In this document: piece by piece, positions 7,416-14,938 of the stretch
How the letters are laid out: every line of letters starts with the position of its first letter
Position numbering within the stretch: position 1 is the stretch's first letter
Source of the DNA: Halobacteriovoraceae bacterium
Lineage (GTDB): Bacteria > Bdellovibrionota > Bacteriovoracia > Bacteriovoracales > Bacteriovoracaceae
Length of the DNA stretch: 17,020 nucleotides
NCBI GenBank assembly: GCA_018663815.1
Contig: JABJPQ010000639.1
Coordinates: forward strand, 1 to 17,020
Reading direction: 5' to 3'
The notes under the pieces: model-generated
What the model saw: the letters and a program-made list of their open reading frames with translations, nothing else
What the model was told of the DNA's origin: nothing
Databases searched by the model: none
Translations under genes and position numbers: made by a program

Positions 7416-8321
7416 TTAGTTAAACATTACACGACACGATGAGTCGTATTTTTTTTCAAGAGTATTTAAAGAAGCGATATTACGTTGAGGCTCTTTTTTA
7501 AAATAGCTGATTCTTCTTTTATCATTTTCACATACTTTATTCATGATAGTTAGATATTCCTCATATGCTGCAACGGGATAAGGGATACCATAGGCACTTG
7601 AGATAAAATTGATCTTACCTGCCGATACGCTTGGAAAATTTTTAGCGATTCCCTTTTGCTTTAACATTGAGTTAAAGCTCTCAAAGTATCCACCAACATG
7701 GTAAAATCTCTTTACAGCATGATGAAATGATATTTTTCCTGTCGTAGGATCTTTAATTTTTCTACAATTATATCTCGTGGAGTTTTGGCCTGGAAAAAGT
7801 TCATTGTGAATACGACACTCCATAATAAATGCTTCAACCTCTCCCCCTGCCCCTTCGATCGTATTTGATATAAAATCTGCAAGATCAAAGTTCGCCGTAT
7901 AAGGGTTAAAGTTATGCCGATAAACATAATGAGTTAGCTCATGAGCTAAATCTAATAAAGCATCATACTGATTTAATTCTTTATTAATAAATACCTTTGA
8001 ATTTGACTCATAGGTTATCTCACTTAAATTTTGAGGATTAAATTTTCTAATCAGAGTCGTATCTGTTAAAGATCCTCGCCCCTCATGTACAATATCATAT
8101 AGGGTTTTATTAGATAGCTTTGCCTTTTCATTTGCCGAGCGAACAAGCTCTTTACCAATTGGAGACTTAACTAATTGATAAAAAAGATTTTTTAAATTAA
8201 ACTTTTGATTTTTGCTAAACTCGGTCCATTTTTTATCAGGTTCAAAGTGACTCTCAAACACATAATTTGCATGTGTCGTTTGAAAAAATAAAATGAATAA
8301 ACTGATAAGTAGAACTTTCAT
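7416..8321 (-). CDS. Secreted zinc metalloprotease candidate (HEXXH)
   Basis: A 301-residue protein with a Sec signal peptide (MKVLLISLFILFFQTTHA, cleavage after about residue 18). HELTH (127-131) is an HEXXH zinc site in a helix (ALLDLAHELTHYVYRH), followed about 30-32 residues later by GGEVEAF (159-165), where Glu161 or Glu163 could be the third ligand as in gluzincins. Four cysteines (169, 186, 264, 296) could form two disulfides, as expected of a periplasmic or secreted enzyme. I cannot place it in a named family. The ATG lacks a clear ribosome binding site. It lies 47 nt downstream of the COG3014-like lipoprotein gene with no terminator between, so co-transcription is likely. Confidence 0.75.
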   Translation of the reverse strand: MKVLLISLFILFFQTTHANYVFESHFEPDKKWTEFSKNQKFNLKNLFYQLVKSPIGKELVRSANEKAKLSNKTLYDIVHEGRGSLTDTTLIRKFNPQNLSEITYESNSKVFINKELNQYDALLDLAHELTHYVYRHNFNPYTANFDLADFISNTIEGAGGEVEAFIMECRIHNELFPGQNSTRYNCRKIKDPTTGKISFHHAVKRFYHVGGYFESFNSMLKQKGIAKNFPSVSAGKINFISSAYGIPYPVAAYEEYLTIMNKVCENDKRRISYFKKEPQRNIASLNTLEKKYDSSCRVMFN

Positions 8322-8368
8322 TAAAGACTGTTTCGGACAAAATAGTGCTTAATCTAAATGAGTTTCTT

Positions 8369-10090
8369 TTAAAGAGTGCGATAGGAAAAAAGTGTCTTAA
8401 CTGGAGTCTTAACCTCGGGAAAGTCTAACTTTACCCTGCGGAGCTCTTGCTTCGTCTTAGGCGATCTCTCTACGAAATACAAAGTATACTTACCTGGTAT
8501 CAATTTTAAGCCCAAAGTCAGTAACGAGCCAGGTAAGCTGGTCCAATGCCTAGCGTCTGCCTTCTCTGTTTCCTTGATTGCTTTTTGAGAGATTAAAAAT
8601 TGAGTCAAAGCAGCTGGTTTTGCAAATAACTCACCACCCACATCTTGCATTTTTTTATACGTGGCATATGCTGCAAGAATAGCCGTTATATATTTGAGAC
8701 CAACCCGCGTACCTCTCTTTTTAAATGAATTTTCAATCATCTCTTGAGAGTTGATAAACGAAATATCACTTAAGGATGACATATAAACGAGTTTTTCAGT
8801 GAGGACTTTTTTCTCTTTTTGAAAGACTTCAATTTGATAATTATTTTTTTCATCTGAAGCTTTAGCACTCGGAAGCTCAAATTCAAGTCCTACTTCCTTA
8901 GTTAGCATTTCACCGGCAGAGTGCCTAGAATAAACCGTCGTATTTCCATGATGAGAAGCAAAGCCAAGACCGAGTGGTCCAAGAGCGAAATAAGTTAAGA
9001 TTGGAACACCAATACCATTAACCAGGTTTCGTGTCGTTGGACTTTCTATACTATCAACTGCACTACGCAAGTTATATGTAAAATCCTTCCCCTTTAATTC
9101 ACTAATCAAACCTTTTTCTATGATTATAGAAATGTTTTCTGCCCCATTGCTTTTAAGCTTTCGCTTTACGGTCAAACTTGGTTTATATCGTCTCAAGGTC
9201 TTTGCATAAGATGAGCGTCGAATTTTCTTAGTTAAAGTTAATATTTTATAAGTAAGATAGTTCTTAGTTTCTCCAAAGACTTTGGTTAGTTTTTTAGACT
9301 TAAGAGACTTTCCTTTTTTCCCTTTGTTATAAGCTCGCTTTAAATCGGCATTATATTTTTCATAGTTCTTATTAAATACTTTCTGGGTAGGACCAAGTTC
9401 GAGTAAAATTTGATAAGCACTTTTAAAAAGCTGTAAGGCAATCTCCTTATCTCTTTTCGTGGCCAAAACTTCATGTAAAGTTGCGGCCATTTGTTTTGCG
9501 AGTAAGTCGTGTTTTAAAAATGTTTTTACATTTCCCATTCGTGCCATTTCTTGAAAAAAGGAATCCCATGCAATTAAGGTACTTCTGACACGATTATAAT
9601 GGCTACGTACTTGATCTTTAGATAATAAAGTTTTGACTTCAATATCTTTGCCGTCTTTTTTCTTTACCTGATAAAAATAGCCTCGCCGAGCCAGGTGATA
9701 AAAACTTAAAGCTTGATATTGATAGAGAAGAGAGCGTTCAAAAATTGAACCATAAAATGTTTGGCTATTATCATTTATGATGGAACTGGCCAGTAGCTCT
9801 TTAACGCTCTTAGTGTACAAAACATCAACAAGCTCATTTGCCTGAACAAATATTTGAGCCGCTTCGTGAAACCTGCCTTGCGCATACTTTAAACTCGCGG
9901 ATTCCATATAAAAGAGAAGATGGTTTTTTTCATCCTTCTTAATAGATCTAGCATCTAATATTTCTTTCGCTTTCTCAAACTCTCTTTGAGTAAACATTTT
10001 TCTAAAGTCTTTTTGCTCCTGCCTTGATTTAACAGCGCAGCCAGAAAACAAAAAGACGAGAATGAATATGAAAGGAGTTTTGTTTACCAA
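8369..10090 (-). CDS. COG3014-like outer-membrane lipoprotein with TPR-like helical region
   Basis: The protein has 573 residues. The signal sequence ends in LFSGC, so lipidation at Cys18 is expected. Residues 28-135 look like TPR/alpha-solenoid helices (FTQREFEKAKEILDARS, LKYAQGRFHEAAQIF), then FERSLLYQYQALSFYHLARRG (117-137), which recalls the conserved block of COG3014 proteins. A very basic stretch lies at 245-315, a hydrophobic segment at 359-383 (NGIGVPILTYFALGPLGLGF), and a beta-rich C-terminal half ends with GKYTLYFVERSP. The start is TTG 10090 with GAAGG 7 nt upstream; it overlaps the LpoB-like gene by 7 nt, so translation is probably coupled. COG3014 genes are, as I recall, commonly next to lpoB and LPP20 genes in gamma-proteobacteria; function unknown. 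Confidence 0.75.
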   Translation of the reverse strand: MVNKTPFIFILVFLFSGCAVKSRQEQKDFRKMFTQREFEKAKEILDARSIKKDEKNHLLFYMESASLKYAQGRFHEAAQIFVQANELVDVLYTKSVKELLASSIINDNSQTFYGSIFERSLLYQYQALSFYHLARRGYFYQVKKKDGKDIEVKTLLSKDQVRSHYNRVRSTLIAWDSFFQEMARMGNVKTFLKHDLLAKQMAATLHEVLATKRDKEIALQLFKSAYQILLELGPTQKVFNKNYEKYNADLKRAYNKGKKGKSLKSKKLTKVFGETKNYLTYKILTLTKKIRRSSYAKTLRRYKPSLTVKRKLKSNGAENISIIIEKGLISELKGKDFTYNLRSAVDSIESPTTRNLVNGIGVPILTYFALGPLGLGFASHHGNTTVYSRHSAGEMLTKEVGLEFELPSAKASDEKNNYQIEVFQKEKKVLTEKLVYMSSLSDISFINSQEMIENSFKKRGTRVGLKYITAILAAYATYKKMQDVGGELFAKPAALTQFLISQKAIKETEKADARHWTSLPGSLLTLGLKLIPGKYTLYFVERSPKTKQELRRVKLDFPEVKTPVKTLFSYRTL

Positions 10091-10692
10091 CCAAATGCCT
10101 TCTTATCTGAATATTTATTAACTCTAGTTCTTAAGCGGAAAACTTCTCCTGCTGTTTCAACGTTAGTCATCCTTAAGTTAACTGAGTATTCCTTAAGCGT
10201 TTTTCCCTTTCTTTTTTCTGGCTTCATATAAACGTTTCCAAAAATCATAAAATCAGCACCAAGTTGTCTTCCAATTTGCTTCGCTTGAGCAGGGTCAACC
10301 ATACCATCGTTTTGATATGTAATTTCTGCAAGTATCTTCTCTCTGGCTTTTGCATCAACTAAAATAAATTCTCCACTGGCCGAAACTTCAAAAAGAAATT
10401 CATCATTCATATCATCAATTGGAAAGTATGCTTCGGCCGTATTATTTTGAACTTCAGCAATAAAAACCTTCGGTGTCCCCTTAAACTTGGCCATCATTCG
10501 CTTATAACCTTTATGGTTTTGCATTTGGGCCATAAGTTTCTTAACTGATTGTTTCGTATCCTCTCCCATCCAGTTATCAGTAATCTCCATACTTTTCTCA
10601 TCTGATTTTTCGTTATCAACTCTCTCGGCCTTAAATGTCGAACACGAAACACTCATTAGGACAATCAAACTCATTAAAATTGTTTTTTTCAT
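10084..10692 (-). CDS. LpoB-like penicillin-binding-protein activator lipoprotein
   Basis: The protein has 202 residues; the lipobox region SVSC puts the lipidated Cys at 17. The C-terminal domain from about residue 71 fits LpoB (COG3417): GTPKVFIAEVQNNTAEAYFPI, then FEVSASGEFILVDAKAREKI, and AKQIGRQLGADFMIFGNVYM, the last being the most characteristic. In E. coli, LpoB spans from the outer membrane to PBP1B and stimulates peptidoglycan synthesis; the fold is related to CsgG/TolB-N domains. Whether this one activates a PBP is inference. A good ribosome binding site (AGAGG, 5-6 nt before ATG) is present. It is 9 nt downstream of the LPP20 gene and overlaps the COG3014-like gene by 7 nt. A FlgO-like flagellar role is an alternative. 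Confidence 0.85.
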   Translation of the reverse strand: MKKTILMSLIVLMSVSCSTFKAERVDNEKSDEKSMEITDNWMGEDTKQSVKKLMAQMQNHKGYKRMMAKFKGTPKVFIAEVQNNTAEAYFPIDDMNDEFLFEVSASGEFILVDAKAREKILAEITYQNDGMVDPAQAKQIGRQLGADFMIFGNVYMKPEKRKGKTLKEYSVNLRMTNVETAGEVFRLRTRVNKYSDKKAFGW

Positions 10693-10701
10693 CTTTTACC
10701 T

Positions 10702-11661
10702 CTAGTTTAAATTTAATTTATCAATATTATTTTCAATCTCTGTGACTAAACTTTGCCTAATCTTTAAAAAGGCATCTGCTTTTGTTCTTCCTTGGGCTAA
10801 TTTTGTAATCAAATAGACACCAAGTTTTTTATTAATATTATTTTTTGCGGCTAATTCTACAGTGAAAGTGTATTTTTTAAAGCCAGGAACATTTAGGTAT
10901 TCATCAATCTCTTTATAAGCAATCATCACATTAAAGTCACTGTCATTTCCCTTCGTGATGAGGTAGCCAACGCCAGTAAAGACTTCTTCTATTTTTTTTA
11001 ATAGCACTAAGGGGATATTCTCTGTCGAATTAAAATGAATCTTTCGACCTTTTTTAGTTTGGAATTTTAAATTATTAATTTGAGAAAATGTATAACGTCT
11101 GTTGATACCAGAGTTATCGATCACCATGATTTTTTCGTTTAGCATTTCCCTTTGATTAAAAAGAAGATTGAGCTTTTTTATATAAAGTCTATTTTGCAAT
11201 TTATAAAAATGTGCCATCTCATCATCAATCCGGGTTATTTCTTGTTTCAAAATATTGAGGGTTTTAGGCTTACTTAGACTTGCAAGTGAAAAAAATATTT
11301 TCTCTTTAGAGAACTTTGCTTTTATCTCAAGTCCCTTCAAAACAATATTAACTTGTTGATTAATTTGATCTTCTACATACTCTTTAATCTCGCTTAATTC
11401 TTTTGCCGAAAAGCTTTGTTTAGTTAGTTGAAATTCAGCTTGTACCTTAGTTTCAAAAATTCCAGCTAGTGCTTTTTTGGCATAAGCATCAGCTTCCTTT
11501 TGCGTACTCCCAGATCCGGTAGCACATATCTCATCTTTATTGCATCCATCAGCTGCCGAATAAAGCCACTCAGGCTCATTTTCAGCTACCCATTTTTTTT
11601 TCTTAGGAGTACTACAACCAAAAACGGCTAATAAAATACAAATCAAACTGATTACTTTCAT
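10702..11661 (-). CDS. LPP20-family outer-membrane lipoprotein
   Basis: The protein has 319 residues from ATG 11661 (AAAGG 6 nt upstream). A TTG ten codons earlier extends the frame but would spoil the signal peptide. The lipobox AVFGC puts the lipid on Cys16. Then PEWLYSAADGC (30-40), EICATGSGSTQKEADAYAKKALAGIF (44-69) is the LPP20 pattern: a Pro-Glu-Trp start, a Gly-rich turn and an Ala-rich helix. The family is long (usually about 130-200 residues), so the extra C-terminal region, about 140-319, is unusual: a coiled-coil-like segment (141-180) and a beta-rich domain (YTFSQINNL..., GVGYLITKGNDSDFNVMIAYKEI) that recalls TolB/FlgT-like folds. First gene of the minus-strand cluster; divergent from sodB. 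Confidence 0.8.
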   Translation of the reverse strand: MKVISLICILLAVFGCSTPKKKKWVAENEPEWLYSAADGCNKDEICATGSGSTQKEADAYAKKALAGIFETKVQAEFQLTKQSFSAKELSEIKEYVEDQINQQVNIVLKGLEIKAKFSKEKIFFSLASLSKPKTLNILKQEITRIDDEMAHFYKLQNRLYIKKLNLLFNQREMLNEKIMVIDNSGINRRYTFSQINNLKFQTKKGRKIHFNSTENIPLVLLKKIEEVFTGVGYLITKGNDSDFNVMIAYKEIDEYLNVPGFKKYTFTVELAAKNNINKKLGVYLITKLAQGRTKADAFLKIRQSLVTEIENNIDKLNLN

Positions 11662-11701
11662 AAAAAACCTTTCCCTTATACCGAGAAGCACCTTTTGGTA
11701 C

Positions 11702-11729
11702 AGATTAGATTAAATCTCTTTAAAGTCAA
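11702..11729 (-). promoter_or_regulatory. Candidate promoter for the LPP20 lipoprotein cluster
   Basis: On the minus strand TTGACT (11729-11724), 16 nt, TAATCT (11707-11702), about 40 nt upstream of the LPP20 ATG. The -35 is good, the -10 is weak. Confidence 0.35.
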
Positions 11730-11758
11730 CTTTGAATCTTTACGCTTACTGTTAAGGC

Positions 11759-11798
11759 AAATAATAATATGTATGATATATAATACCTATTATTATTT
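11759..11798 (+). promoter_or_regulatory. sodB promoter -10 flanked by an operator-like inverted repeat
   Basis: Perfect 11-bp arms AAATAATAATA (11759-11769) and TATTATTATTT (11788-11798) flank an 18-nt spacer holding the consensus -10 TATAAT (11779-11784). No good -35 is visible, which suits an activated or regulated promoter. Fur- or Fnr/NsrR-type control of iron SOD is known elsewhere, but I cannot assign the regulator from this motif. Confidence 0.45.
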
Positions 11799-11817
11799 CA
11801 TTTAAAACGGAGGAAAA

Positions 11818-12390
11818 ATGGAACATAAATTACCAGAACTACCATGGGCCCAAGATGCCCTTGAGCCACATATTTCAGCAGAAACAATTAGTTATCATTA
11901 CGGTAAGCATCACAATGCCTACGTAACAAAGCTAAATGCGGCTATCAAAGGATCTGAGTTAGAAAGTGCAAGCCTAGAAGAGGTTATACTTAAATCAACT
12001 GGCGGTACCTTTAACAATGCAGCGCAAGTGTGGAACCATAGCTTTTACTGGAATTGCCTAGCACCAAATAAAGGTGGAGCGGCTACAGGTAGTATTGCTG
12101 AGAAAATAACAGCAAAGTGGGGATCATTTGATAGTTTTAAGGCTGAGTTTACTCAAAGTGCCGGTGCAAACTTCGGATCAGGCTGGACATGGTTAGTTGA
12201 TAATAATGGCCAATTAGAAATCTTTAATACCAGTAATGCTGATATACCAATGAAGCATGGATTTAAAGCACTTCTTACTATTGATGTTTGGGAGCATGCT
12301 TACTATGTTGATTATAGAAATGCACGCCCAAAATACATAGAAGCTTTCTGGGATCTAGTTAATTGGGATTTTGTTAACTCTAACCTATAA
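11818..12390 (+). CDS. sodB: Superoxide dismutase, iron type (SodB)
   Basis: A 190-residue cytoplasmic enzyme (no signal peptide) of normal SodB length that converts superoxide to oxygen and hydrogen peroxide. The metal ligands are His27 (SYHYGKHHNAY), His74 (NHSFYW), Asp156 and His160 (DVWEHAYYVDYRNARP). FNNAAQVWNHSFYWNCLAPN and FGSGWTWLV match E. coli SodB almost exactly. Gln70 in AAQVWNH occupies the position of the Fe-type outer-sphere glutamine, and Gly-Ser-Gly-Trp also fits the iron form, so iron is the likely metal. A strong Shine-Dalgarno sequence, GGAGG, precedes the ATG by 5 nt. A single-gene unit with its own -10 (11779) and intrinsic terminator (12402). Confidence 0.97.
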   Translation: MEHKLPELPWAQDALEPHISAETISYHYGKHHNAYVTKLNAAIKGSELESASLEEVILKSTGGTFNNAAQVWNHSFYWNCLAPNKGGAATGSIAEKITAKWGSFDSFKAEFTQSAGANFGSGWTWLVDNNGQLEIFNTSNADIPMKHGFKALLTIDVWEHAYYVDYRNARPKYIEAFWDLVNWDFVNSNL

Positions 12391-12401
12391 ATGATGATTT
12401 C

Positions 12402-12427
12402 TAGTCCACTCTATAAAGGGTGGACTA
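12402..12427 (+). terminator. Rho-independent terminator after sodB
   Basis: The stem TAGTCCACTC (12402-12411) pairs with GGGTGGACTA (12418-12427) through ten base pairs including one G-U; the loop is TATAAA, followed by TTGTTT. It ends 37 nt after the sodB stop. Confidence 0.8.
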
Positions 12428-12430
12428 TTG

Positions 12431-12459
12431 TTTACATCACAACCTATAGTGATTAAAGT
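12431..12459 (+). promoter_or_regulatory. Candidate promoter for plsC-like gene
   Basis: TTTACA (12431-12436), 17 nt, TAAAGT (12454-12459); about 31 nt before the plsC ATG. It follows directly on the sodB terminator, so an independent promoter is needed there. Confidence 0.4.
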
Positions 12460-12490
12460 ATCCGCTGAACATTTCATTTAAAGTGACTCT

Positions 12491-13213
12491 ATGATTAGTA
12501 CAATTAGATATATTTTATACACAATATGCATTTTTTTAAGCCTAATTATTATCACACCCATTTGTCTTATAAGACCCCTAAGCCCTAAAAACAATACTGT
12601 GTACTTTGTCGTCTTTCGCTGGTTGGTGGAAGTCATTGTCGGTATCAAAGTCCACACGACGGGACAAGAGATTATCAAACAGACCCACCCAAGTGTTCTT
12701 ATTGGTAATCACCAACATAATTATGATGTTGCCACTATTTCTCAATTATTTATTAATCACGTCATCGTCTTAGGAAAATTTGAACTAGGACTTATTCCCT
12801 ACTTTGGACAAATCTATGTTCTGTGTGGAAATACCCTCATTAAAAGGGGAAATAGAAAAAAAGCCATGCAGTCCATGGAAAATCTAGAAAATAAAATCAT
12901 GACTAAATCTTTATCTATTCTCGTTTTCCCTGAAGGACACCGCAATCAAAGCGAAGAGCTACTTCCATTTAAAAAGGGAGCTTTCCATACGGCCATAAGG
13001 ACTCAAAGCCCTTTAATTCCTTTTTCTGTCTCACAATTTATACGCTTTCAGGATCTAAATAAATTTAAGCGTATCCATATATATGTCAAAATTCATCCCC
13101 CTATACCAACGAAGGGTTTAACTAAAAAAGACATACCAGAATTAATTTTAAAGTCTCGCAAGGCTATTAAGGAAGGTATAAAAGAATTAAACCAAAACTA
13201 CTCTAGTAAATAA
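12491..13213 (+). CDS. plsC: 1-acyl-sn-glycerol-3-phosphate acyltransferase family protein (PlsC-like)
   Basis: A 240-residue membrane-associated acyltransferase. An N-terminal hydrophobic anchor (residues 5-28) is followed by the HX4D catalytic motif NHQHNYD (73-79), the second-motif region LCGNTLIKRGNRKKAM (111-126), and FPEGHRN (146-152) for glycerol-3-phosphate binding, then PLIPFSVSQF. It transfers an acyl chain to the sn-2 position of lysophosphatidate to make phosphatidic acid for phospholipids. All residues expected for activity are visible. The N-terminal 50 residues are short for some PlsC paralogues but normal for E. coli PlsC (245 residues). The ribosome binding site is weak (AAGTGA). 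The 3' end overlaps the convergent TPR-barrel gene by 11 nt, and I find no terminator. Confidence 0.9.
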   Translation: MISTIRYILYTICIFLSLIIITPICLIRPLSPKNNTVYFVVFRWLVEVIVGIKVHTTGQEIIKQTHPSVLIGNHQHNYDVATISQLFINHVIVLGKFELGLIPYFGQIYVLCGNTLIKRGNRKKAMQSMENLENKIMTKSLSILVFPEGHRNQSEELLPFKKGAFHTAIRTQSPLIPFSVSQFIRFQDLNKFKRIHIYVKIHPPIPTKGLTKKDIPELILKSRKAIKEGIKELNQNYSSK

Positions 13214-14819
13214 GATCGAGATTAAGTGTAATTAACTGCTGCTTATAATTATCTGTATCCTGATCAGCAACCTGAGTGCTCAACCCATAATCAAGGGTCA
13301 AATACAAGTTCTCACCGACAGGACGATTTAAGTTAATACCAAAGCTTGTTAAAGCAGGAGTTCCTTTGTCTGAGTCATTTGTATAGGCAGTACTACTGTA
13401 GCTATTATATAACGTTGGATTAAAAAGCTTATAGAAAGTTGGAAAAATAAAATCCAATCTCGTCGTAAGAGTGTTTGCGTTACTTGTGTCTGCCTTGGCA
13501 TAGGTAGAGGAATTATAATTATTATACATAAAAAGAGTAAGGTGTTTAAAGATCATAATTTGTTCATAGGTAAGGCTTATCGAACTATTAGAGCTCGTCT
13601 CTTCCTCTGCTGTAACTTGCTCATACCTGAATCTAAAAGTGGAAGGATTTGACTTCCACAACTGCAATTCTTCAGAAAATGTAGCGCCAACGGTATTATT
13701 GCTGGCCGCAAATTCTTCATCAGCATCCCCATCATCAGCATTATAGGTGTAATCAAAATCCATATAAAAAGTAGCAGGATTTTTTGAATAAATATGTTCA
13801 TAGTTCATCTTTAGAGCTGTCTTTATAAAGTATTTATTATAAGGAAGTATCTTAGTTGAGTCCGAGCTATATTTAGTCATCTGGGCGCTAAATTCTGGAG
13901 CGTATGAGAAAATAGAATTAGGATAAAAAGAGTAACGTGAGAAAAAACCTAACTGATAGTAGGCAGAAGTATAATCCTTAGTTTCCAAAGCTGATTTATC
14001 GTCCTCAGAAGTGGAAGTGACATTATCATTCATACCGTACAGCATATTTGCTTTCACATAAAATGGAGGTCTTGCAGTCGGTTTACCATTTCTCATTTTA
14101 AATAAAATAATTTCATATTTTTTTTGCAGATTTATTATTTTACTTCTAATTTCATCCGCAAGTTTACTTCCTTCATCGTAAGCTAAGGCTTTTTCATATT
14201 GAGGGATGACATATTTTTTAACTCCCTTAAATGGGTCTCGTTGTCTCTCAATTTGCTTTAAATAAACATCCCCGACTTGCATTCTAGCAGCCTGCATGAC
14301 ATCTTTTTTTTCATCCGCTGGCAATTTTTCAATTAATTTATAAAAGCTAACCGCTTTTTTATAATCTTTTAATTCTTGTGAGATAAAGGCAATGTAGTAT
14401 AAAGAAACACCTACCTTATATTTTCGTTTAACTGATTTTTTAAAGGCAATCCTAGCTCGTTTATACTTTGATGCCACATAAAGCACCTGTCCGTATTCAT
14501 AATAACTATCCTTTGCAATGTACTTTAGCTCAAGTGCTTTAATAAAATATTTTTCAGCTTCTTCAAAGTCATTCATCTTAGCCAAACTCTTCGCTTGCCA
14601 ATAATAAATAAGCCCTTGAATTTTAGTTGCTTGTTTTGAACCAGGCTTAATTCTTTCTTGTAGTTTACCTAATACGGAAATAACTTCATCGTATTTTCCC
14701 GCTTGGAACTGAGTAAAGACATTTGAGATAAGTTGTTTGGAGCTCACTTTTTTTGCTAAAACAATATTAGCAAAAGACAACGATCCTAACACAAGAAAAA
14801 GAGACAATATTTTTTTCAT
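13203..14819 (-). CDS. TPR repeat plus outer-membrane beta-barrel protein
   Basis: The protein has 538 residues with a Sec signal peptide (cleavage after VLA, residue 22). Residues 28-240 are TPR-like helices (YYWQAKSLAKMNDFEEAEKYFIKALEL, YYIAFISQELKDYKKAVSFYKLIEKL). From about 253 the protein changes to beta-rich, aromatic alternating strands (FYVKANMLYGMNDNV, YFIKTALKMNYEHIY, TFRFRYEQV, LYLTLDYGLST) and ends QLITLNLDLIY; a terminal Tyr with alternating residues is the usual Bam signal. The layout (TPR plus 14-16 strands) resembles Slam, PgaA or BcsC-type secretion proteins, but no specific family motif is visible. The ribosome binding site is TTTTAGGAATTAC. It lies 119 nt downstream of the FecR gene, separated by a terminator, and has its own promoter candidate. 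Confidence 0.8.
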   Translation of the reverse strand: MKKILSLFLVLGSLSFANIVLAKKVSSKQLISNVFTQFQAGKYDEVISVLGKLQERIKPGSKQATKIQGLIYYWQAKSLAKMNDFEEAEKYFIKALELKYIAKDSYYEYGQVLYVASKYKRARIAFKKSVKRKYKVGVSLYYIAFISQELKDYKKAVSFYKLIEKLPADEKKDVMQAARMQVGDVYLKQIERQRDPFKGVKKYVIPQYEKALAYDEGSKLADEIRSKIINLQKKYEIILFKMRNGKPTARPPFYVKANMLYGMNDNVTSTSEDDKSALETKDYTSAYYQLGFFSRYSFYPNSIFSYAPEFSAQMTKYSSDSTKILPYNKYFIKTALKMNYEHIYSKNPATFYMDFDYTYNADDGDADEEFAASNNTVGATFSEELQLWKSNPSTFRFRYEQVTAEEETSSNSSISLTYEQIMIFKHLTLFMYNNYNSSTYAKADTSNANTLTTRLDFIFPTFYKLFNPTLYNSYSSTAYTNDSDKGTPALTSFGINLNRPVGENLYLTLDYGLSTQVADQDTDNYKQQLITLNLDLIY

Positions 14820-14851
14820 GTAATTCCTAAAAGATTTAATAATACATTGAA

Positions 14852-14880
14852 ATTATACAAGAAAATTAAAAAAGAATGAA
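14852..14880 (-). promoter_or_regulatory. Promoter candidate for the TPR/beta-barrel gene
   Basis: On the minus strand TTCATT (14880-14875), 17 nt, consensus TATAAT (14857-14852), 32 nt upstream of the ATG. The -10 is perfect and the -35 weak. It lies after the fecR terminator, which makes separate transcription likely. Confidence 0.5.
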
Positions 14881-14888
14881 TACAAAGA

Positions 14889-14914
14889 AAAATAGGCCAT
14901 TACTGACCTATTTT
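14889..14914 (-). terminator. Rho-independent terminator after the FecR-domain gene
   Basis: In the minus-strand RNA, an 11-bp stem (arms 14914-14904 and 14899-14889, one G-U pair) with a 4-nt loop is followed by a U-rich tail. The wobble pairs only on the minus strand, which supports that direction. It ends the fecR transcript before the barrel gene. Confidence 0.85.
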
Positions 14915-14938
14915 ACTTTTGTACTATAAAACTAATTC

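Noticed and set aside
11662..11691. TTG start of the LPP20 lipoprotein
   Set aside because: It would place charged residues before the lipoprotein signal; ATG 11661 has AAAGG at the right distance.
12478..12678. 66-codon minus-strand frame over the plsC start
   Set aside because: It is the antisense shadow of the PlsC N-terminal anchor.
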